Below, one piece after another: positions 58,696 to 64,000 of a DNA stretch of 64,000 nucleotides (within the stretch, counting starts at the first letter, position 1; every line of letters starts with the position of its first letter). This DNA is from Gonocerus acuteangulatus (taxonomy: Eukaryota > Arthropoda > Insecta > Hemiptera > Coreidae), in NCBI GenBank assembly GCA_946811695.1, contig OX328128.1:23904758-23968757 (forward strand). The letters run 5' to 3'. The notes beneath the pieces were generated by a model, which did no database searches, was not told the DNA's origin, and worked only from the letters and a program-made list of their open reading frames with translations. The translations under genes and the position numbers were made by a program.

Positions 58696-60192
58696 TCTAC
58701 ACTTTCTCTTAGGGTTTCTACACTAAAATGAAGAAAGTTCTTTAAGGCGAATGCTGTAATTTATTACTATTTTAAGTGCTCCTGAAGAGGCATCTTGGTG
58801 ACATGAAACATGAAGAGCAAATAAAAGATTATTAAAGAACGGTGTGTAGTAAATTGTGTTTTGACCTTCTGCCACATTAAAATACATTTTTTCAATAGGT
58901 TACCTAAAGTTTCACCAAAACTTTAATTATTCTTATTTTGTAGGTATGAAATAAAAAAAGGAAACCCCAAGTAAGGTGAACTTTATTAAAAATATATTTT
59001 AAATTAAAATGTACAATATAAAATTAAGTTTTTGTTATAATGATAAATTAGTTAACCTGTGACTGATTTTTCATGTCTACCAAGAAATAGATAAAACATA
59101 CATACATTTACATTTCATAGCAATGTTTCTTCTCTTTTAATTCATCATAAATTTTACTGTTCCTCTTCAAGACTCAAAACAAAAATTTTTTACATGAAAA
59201 ATGAAATTAAATCTTAAAATTTTAGAAAGTAAAACTAAACGTTTCTACTCGGGCCAGTTGCATTATTGTTGCTTGAAAAGTAATCACTAAATAAAATAAT
59301 ATACATAAAAAAATTAACGATTTGTTAATTTCTTACATTTTACACCACAAAAGAAAACATTCAAGTGCAATATTATATTCTGACAGTGTGGTTACAAATT
59401 TTAACAAAAGATGTTAAGAAAATTCCAAAACTTTACGTCTAAATTAATGCTTACGTCCCTCCCGTAAATTCTTATATTATATTACAATATATATTATAAT
59501 ATATATATGTATATAAATCCATTTATTATTAATTCATAAATGAATTTTGACAATTGTCAAAGTTTACAACCATATAATCGAAATTTAATTGTATACAATA
59601 AGAGGTTACACATAATACAATGATTTTTTAAAAGTTTGCTTATGGTGGTTTTATGGAAATAAAATTACCTTAAACACACTTTGGACAAAAATAAAAATTC
59701 CAATTCTATTTTTTATTTAAAAAAAGAGAGGTAATTATATAATTAACACAAATTAAAACTAAGTTGCCAAATAAAAATTGTAAACAATTATTAGGTGTGG
59801 ATTCATGAAATTGAAAGTTTTTAATATAAAATACTTAGTGGAAGTTTGTAGCCACTAAATCTAACGTATTTATTAAAGAACAATAACAACAAGAATGCTT
59901 GAAATTTTGTTATTCCACTGTTTTTACTTCAAGACATTTGGTTCCAAAAATGGATGTGCTGATTGGAAAAGATGTGAGTAAAGATTTTATTACAAAAATT
60001 AACATCCATATTATCCAATTAAAGTAAAAGTATGGAAACATCAATTGAGTTTTGAGTGTTATTCTCTATATCTCTTAATTTATTATAAGATATAAAGTTT
60101 TTTTGATTGATGTTTGAAAATATCTATTCAATTAAGGGTTTAATCAAAATTGAGAAATTAGAAGTTTCTGGACGCTGAAGGCAAAAGTCGAT

Positions 60193-60200
60193 TTTATTTA
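60193..60200 (-). terminator. Candidate polyadenylation signal of the LRR gene
   Basis: The minus strand carries AATAAA about 140 bases after the stop codon. In AT-rich DNA this motif is common, so support is weak. Confidence 0.3.
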
Positions 60201-60335
60201 GAAAAAAGAGACCAGAACATTTGATTGAGGCTTAATCTTCATTTTCTGGTAACAAATAAACTCATGAAACTAAATCTACTGACTTAGGTAAATTAAGTAC
60301 AAAAATACATTTATGCATATTTTTACACTCATGTT

Positions 60336-62429
60336 TTAAACATCAACATTAGTTTTTCCTCCCAGCGCATTTCCAAGAATAGCTACAATTCTTACTTTCT
60401 TTCCATCATGTATTGGGGCTGGAATTGAACATTCTTCATAGAGCTTTTGATAGATTGGACGACCTCCACGGCGTACTTGGAAGTGCCCATCTAAGGTAGA
60501 CGAGAACTGAGGTCTATAACCAACTACCTTGTAGTTCCTTCTGGACCTGTAGATTAGAAGACCAATGATGTTGGCGAGGGCGAAGAGCAAAGAAAATATT
60601 GAAGCCCAAACAAGTATCATTGGCCAAACCAATGGAGTTTCTTCAATTATTGGTACTTCGATTCCTGCCTTAGTTTCGTCCATTGTGATGTGTTGAACAG
60701 GTATTGTATGCACGATGTTTGTGTCAATTTGGTTGCTCACTTCTGTGGGGCACACAGCTCGGAGAACTTCGTCCCATTGAACATTGTTTTCAATCAAATC
60801 TAGACGTTCGAAAATAGGTCGTTCAGTAGTTACTTTGTTGGGAACAACCTTCTTCATTATCAACCATTGCATTACATGACTGAAGTCTGGTGTACATTCT
60901 ATAGGATTGTTTGAAATGTCAAGTTTCTGTAAGCTTTGGAGGCTTATGAAGTAATGGGTATGGAGTTTTGTTAATTTGTTGCCAGAAACATTCAGATAAA
61001 CAAGTTTACTCAAAATATTTCTATTTCTCATCATGAAAGACTCACTGATGTTCCACAATGATGTCAGACGGCAGTTGCTTACGTCCAATAAGTGTAGTTT
61101 ATCAGTTGATTGGAAGAGTGCAGGGGGGAGATGCTTGAAGAAATTTCCAGAAAGGTAGAGCTTCTTAAGTTCTTTGTTGTTAGCGAATACTTTGTTGTGG
61201 AGAGAATGGATCAAATTGTTTGACAAGTCGAGCACAACCAAAAGAGGTATGTTAGCAAAAGTTTTTGGGTCGATGTGGATAAGAGGATTTCCACTTGCAT
61301 TTACAGTAACTAGGTAGTTCATATTTTTGAATGTGTCGCTGTTGATTCCAGTGAGGCCGCATTTTGAAATGTCATAATTGTACAAATTTGGGAAATCTCC
61401 TTTAAAGCCAGGTAAATTTTTGATATCACTATTTCCTTGGAAAGACAGAGTTTCAAGTCTTTTGTTGAATTCAAATAGCAAATTGTTGAGGGGCCCTCTG
61501 AGCATGTTATAAGAAAGGTCTAAATCCTTGAGGCCAGGGACACTCATGAATGTGTCCATATCTATTGACATGATTGAGTTTTGGCTGAGGTTTAGAGAAG
61601 AAAGCTCTGGGAATCCTTCAAGAGTAGAAGCAGCGAGCATTTCGAATTTGCAGTTGCTGACGTCCAAGTCCTTCAGACCTGGGATTTCAATGCCTTCAAG
61701 TGTTCTGAGAGGATTACCCCTGAGGTTGAGTAAAGTCAGTTCCTCAATATCAGCAAAAGTGTCCCTGTCGATATGGCTGATCTTATTATAGGACAAGTCG
61801 ATTTCTTCTAGATTAGTCAGAGAGGAGAACATGTCGTCTTTCAGTTCTGTCAGCTCATTATTACTCAAATCAAGAAACTCGAGGTTGGTTAGCTTGGAAA
61901 GTGCTTGTACATCTTGCATTGTTGAAATTTTTGTCTGGGAGAGTGTCAGCTCAACAAGGGAGTCTGAGAACAGAAAAACATTAACTTCTTTGGGCGACTG
62001 GGGATCATGCGTCATAAGTGGGTTTCCATCAAGATTCAATCTCTTGACATGAATTGTTTCGAAGGTATGTGGATCGAGCTTCTCAATTTTGTTGAATGAC
62101 AGATCGAGATCTTCGAGATAGGTCAGTCCTACAAATGCGTCTCTATTGATATATTTGAGTGAGCCATTAGTGAGACGGACAGATAACAGTCCATCCAATC
62201 CGAGGTCTGTGAAAATCTTGGCGGGTAGCCTTTCGTCGGGGTAGTTCTCGACGCTGAGATGAGCTATGTCACCTGGAAACCTTTGGACCTGTGGATCGAG
62301 GAGGGTGCATCGAGCCTGACCTCCTGAGAAGCTGGATTGGGTACAGCTGCAATGGCGCGGGCAGTCCTGGAATGTTGCTTCCAAACCCACTGCTAGCAGG
62401 GCAAGTCCTACCACTGCTCCTAGCTTCAT
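60336..62429 (-). CDS. LRR single-pass transmembrane protein (697 aa, single coding exon)
   Basis: Probable type I cell-surface protein. The signal peptide MKLGAVVGLALLAVGLEA is followed by a cysteine N-cap (CPRHCSC), then a long run of about 17-20 leucine-rich repeats (such as LEDLDLSFNKIEKLDPHTF and LEFLDLSNNELTELKDDMF). A C-cap-like region has only two evident cysteines (NPIEC and AVCP). One membrane helix follows (WPMILVWASIFSLLFALANI) and then a cytoplasmic tail of about 70 residues. No TIR or immunoglobulin domain is present. The start at 62429 is preferred over an in-frame ATG at 62447 because a splice acceptor (TTTTCAG) falls between them. Family resembles insect LRR adhesion or receptor proteins; exact orthologue not recognised. 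Confidence 0.92.
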   Translation of the reverse strand: MKLGAVVGLALLAVGLEATFQDCPRHCSCTQSSFSGGQARCTLLDPQVQRFPGDIAHLSVENYPDERLPAKIFTDLGLDGLLSVRLTNGSLKYINRDAFVGLTYLEDLDLSFNKIEKLDPHTFETIHVKRLNLDGNPLMTHDPQSPKEVNVFLFSDSLVELTLSQTKISTMQDVQALSKLTNLEFLDLSNNELTELKDDMFSSLTNLEEIDLSYNKISHIDRDTFADIEELTLLNLRGNPLRTLEGIEIPGLKDLDVSNCKFEMLAASTLEGFPELSSLNLSQNSIMSIDMDTFMSVPGLKDLDLSYNMLRGPLNNLLFEFNKRLETLSFQGNSDIKNLPGFKGDFPNLYNYDISKCGLTGINSDTFKNMNYLVTVNASGNPLIHIDPKTFANIPLLVVLDLSNNLIHSLHNKVFANNKELKKLYLSGNFFKHLPPALFQSTDKLHLLDVSNCRLTSLWNISESFMMRNRNILSKLVYLNVSGNKLTKLHTHYFISLQSLQKLDISNNPIECTPDFSHVMQWLIMKKVVPNKVTTERPIFERLDLIENNVQWDEVLRAVCPTEVSNQIDTNIVHTIPVQHITMDETKAGIEVPIIEETPLVWPMILVWASIFSLLFALANIIGLLIYRSRRNYKVVGYRPQFSSTLDGHFQVRRGGRPIYQKLYEECSIPAPIHDGKKVRIVAILGNALGGKTNVDV

Positions 62430-62437
62430 GCCGCAAC
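62430..62437 (-). other. 5' leader start of the LRR exon, after a splice acceptor
   Basis: The minus strand reads TATGTTTTCAG immediately before 62437, a good acceptor, so the first exon(s) must be non-coding and upstream. This fixes the start codon at 62429. Confidence 0.6.
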
Positions 62438-64000
62438 CTGAAAACATAAAAATTGATTATATTAGGTACAAGATTTTGTAAAAAGAAGAATATTTGTTCA
62501 TAACATTGGCATAGACTGCTGATTTGTATAGTTAGTGATTAAAAAAAGTAAACAATATTTCAACAAAGAATAGACAAACACTATGAAAAGAAGGCAGTAG
62601 CAGAGCAAATGAAATCATTTCTTTATATAAAAATGTCAAAAGTCTGAATGTTTTTGAAATTAAACTCGACAGATTTTGAAAATACTGTAGCAGCAGTCCC
62701 CTCCCAAACAGCCCAGTTTTCACCAATGGCAACACTAGGCGGATTTGGCTAGGCTGCGGGACAAAACTGCAGGTGGATAACGAAATTTCAACCAGCTTAT
62801 GCTTGGCATACACTGCCTGGACAGCTACCACTTGCTGCCAAGGTAGCAACCGCGCGCATCCGACTTTGTTGTGCTCCAGTGCTTCTGTCCGGTAAACTAG
62901 CCCCATTCAACTATAGCTATAATAAATTCGAATGATGTAGAATTTGTCATTTGAGTATATTACAATAACATTTTTAATTTTTTTATGCTCTTCGCAAATG
63001 ACCGAACAGAAGGGAGAGTGAAAGGAAATATTTCCCTCAGAAATTCGTGCATGCGCCATAAGACTTTTCCATCTATCTGAACGGACTATAATAGAGGACC
63101 GATAAACCTGGACAAAAATAACACCTTCTCCTCACATTGCAAGAAGCAGTTTAAAGATTACTGAATGTAATGATGATTTCCTTAGGCGGTTGTACAGTAT
63201 CTTTAAATTAAGTGAATGTGGAGAAGAATTTGTGCCGAATGCCAGAATAAAGTAATTAAGTAAGTAAATATTGGTAGAACCTCATAAAACAACGGAGATT
63301 TAAAATATCATCAGACCACTTGAAAAAAACAAAGTACACAAGGTTAGAACATTATGCAATGTCTTTCGTCGCCATTGTTATCAGAGTTTTGCCGAGAGCT
63401 TCTCAATAACTGATAACCCTATTCAAAGACCACAAAAAGAAATTTAATAGACTTAAAGAGAGGATTAACAACTGTTTTACGTTTGACATTTTCAAGAGAC
63501 ACATAAATCAACTTATCAAGGAAGGACTAATTTTGCAGAAATGTTTTTATTGTTAATGATGAAAGTATTAATGATCCTGATTATTATTTATTTATTCAAG
63601 TACATCATACAAATTAGAAAATATTGTAAACACTCAGATTGTCCTTGATGCAAAAAAGAAAAAAAAGCCTTTTGCAAATATGATAAGCGCCCAACTGGTT
63701 TCACATACACTTCTATGCCTCCTGATGGTTCCACCATTTGGAAACTCCCATAAGGAACAACACGATACTTTAAACACTATAAAAACTGATTATGTCTCGT
63801 TTAAGACAAGGGAAGGGTTTGAGAGGTCAGAAAAATGAAATAGTGTCTAATCAATACTTAGCCAAAGCTAAGACTAAAAACGTTTTAAACCTCCTAGTGA
63901 TAAGGTTATAACAGAGAGAATTTTTACTGTCAATTTCTTGCACGGGGAATATAAGCCACGCTCTTTTCCCTCCAACTTTAGTTATAATAAAAAAACCATC
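62438..64000. other. 5' flank of the LRR gene
   Basis: Should contain the promoter and non-coding first exon(s). A GC-richer stretch at 62700-62900 is the best candidate, with TTATTATAG-type AT sequence just upstream on the minus strand near 62925. Not resolvable by eye. Confidence 0.35.
62990..63840. repeat. Dispersed repeat partner of 45640-45860
   Basis: Two separated matches to the 45.7-kb repeat, one direct (63020-63090) and one inverse (63710-63830), in the 5' flank of the LRR gene. No gene recognised. Confidence 0.5.

Larger units (their letters stand above)
56541..60335. other. Intergenic between convergent TMEM199 and LRR genes
   Basis: Repeats (57362-58882) and HINE G. From 58900 to 60190 AT-rich sequence with nothing recognised. 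Confidence 0.5.

Noticed and set aside
62430..62447. Upstream in-frame ATG of the LRR gene (MFSGCG)
   Set aside because: It overlaps a splice acceptor (ATGTTTTCAG), and the following MKLGAVV begins a standard signal peptide.
62532..62906. 124-codon minus frame upstream of the LRR gene
   Set aside because: No similarity and atypical composition; more likely the non-coding leader or promoter of the LRR gene.

Overview
The window looks like nuclear DNA from an arthropod, most likely an insect. It is AT-rich, with large introns and GT-AG splice sites, dense young transposons, long TA microsatellites and homopolymer tracts. The recognisable proteins are animal trafficking proteins. The order of insect cannot be fixed from the sequence. 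No bacterial genes, CRISPR array, true rRNA or tRNA gene, or viral gene was seen.

Four host genes are supported. (1) Asap, an ArfGAP with BAR, PH, ArfGAP and ankyrin domains and a proline-rich tail, runs on the minus strand from 42185 down to at least 6330. I can place 18 exons plus one probable 28-codon cassette exon, and every exon junction keeps frame. The C-terminal SH3 exon was not found and probably lies beyond the left edge. (2) A BLOC1S5 (Muted) homologue lies head-to-head with Asap on the plus strand (42623-43396, 4 exons, 149 aa). (3) A TMEM199/Vma12-type V-ATPase assembly factor starts 28 bases after the BLOC1S5 stop (43425-55333, 3 exons, 207 aa, with a 10.3-kb second intron). (4) A single-exon leucine-rich-repeat transmembrane protein is on the minus strand (60336-62429). 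The first three genes all act on endosomes, lysosomes, Golgi or the V-ATPase.

Most of the rest is mobile DNA inside introns. The main items are: a Helentron/HINE-like family with a subterminal inverted repeat, a TA microsatellite and a 3' hairpin (at least five substantial copies); a full-length mariner with 31-bp inverted repeats whose transposase appears to lack about eight codons after the first catalytic aspartate; three Tigger/pogo elements, two of them sitting in the TA tract of a HINE; a Helitron with TC and CTAG ends; an IS630/Tc1-like foldback element with about 300-bp arms; several other foldback elements; and three SINE lineages. One SINE lineage is derived from 5S rRNA. Its tail and core segments recur behind different tRNA-like heads, which points to module exchange. 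The region 23.5-28.9 kb is a nest of at least seven elements.

Region by region: 1-6329, 3' flank or last intron of Asap with repeats; 6330-42185, Asap with repeat-filled introns; 42186-42622, divergent promoter region; 42623-55333, BLOC1S5-TMEM199 pair; 55334-60335, repeat-rich intergenic region between convergent genes; 60336-62437, LRR gene; 62438-64000, its 5' flank.
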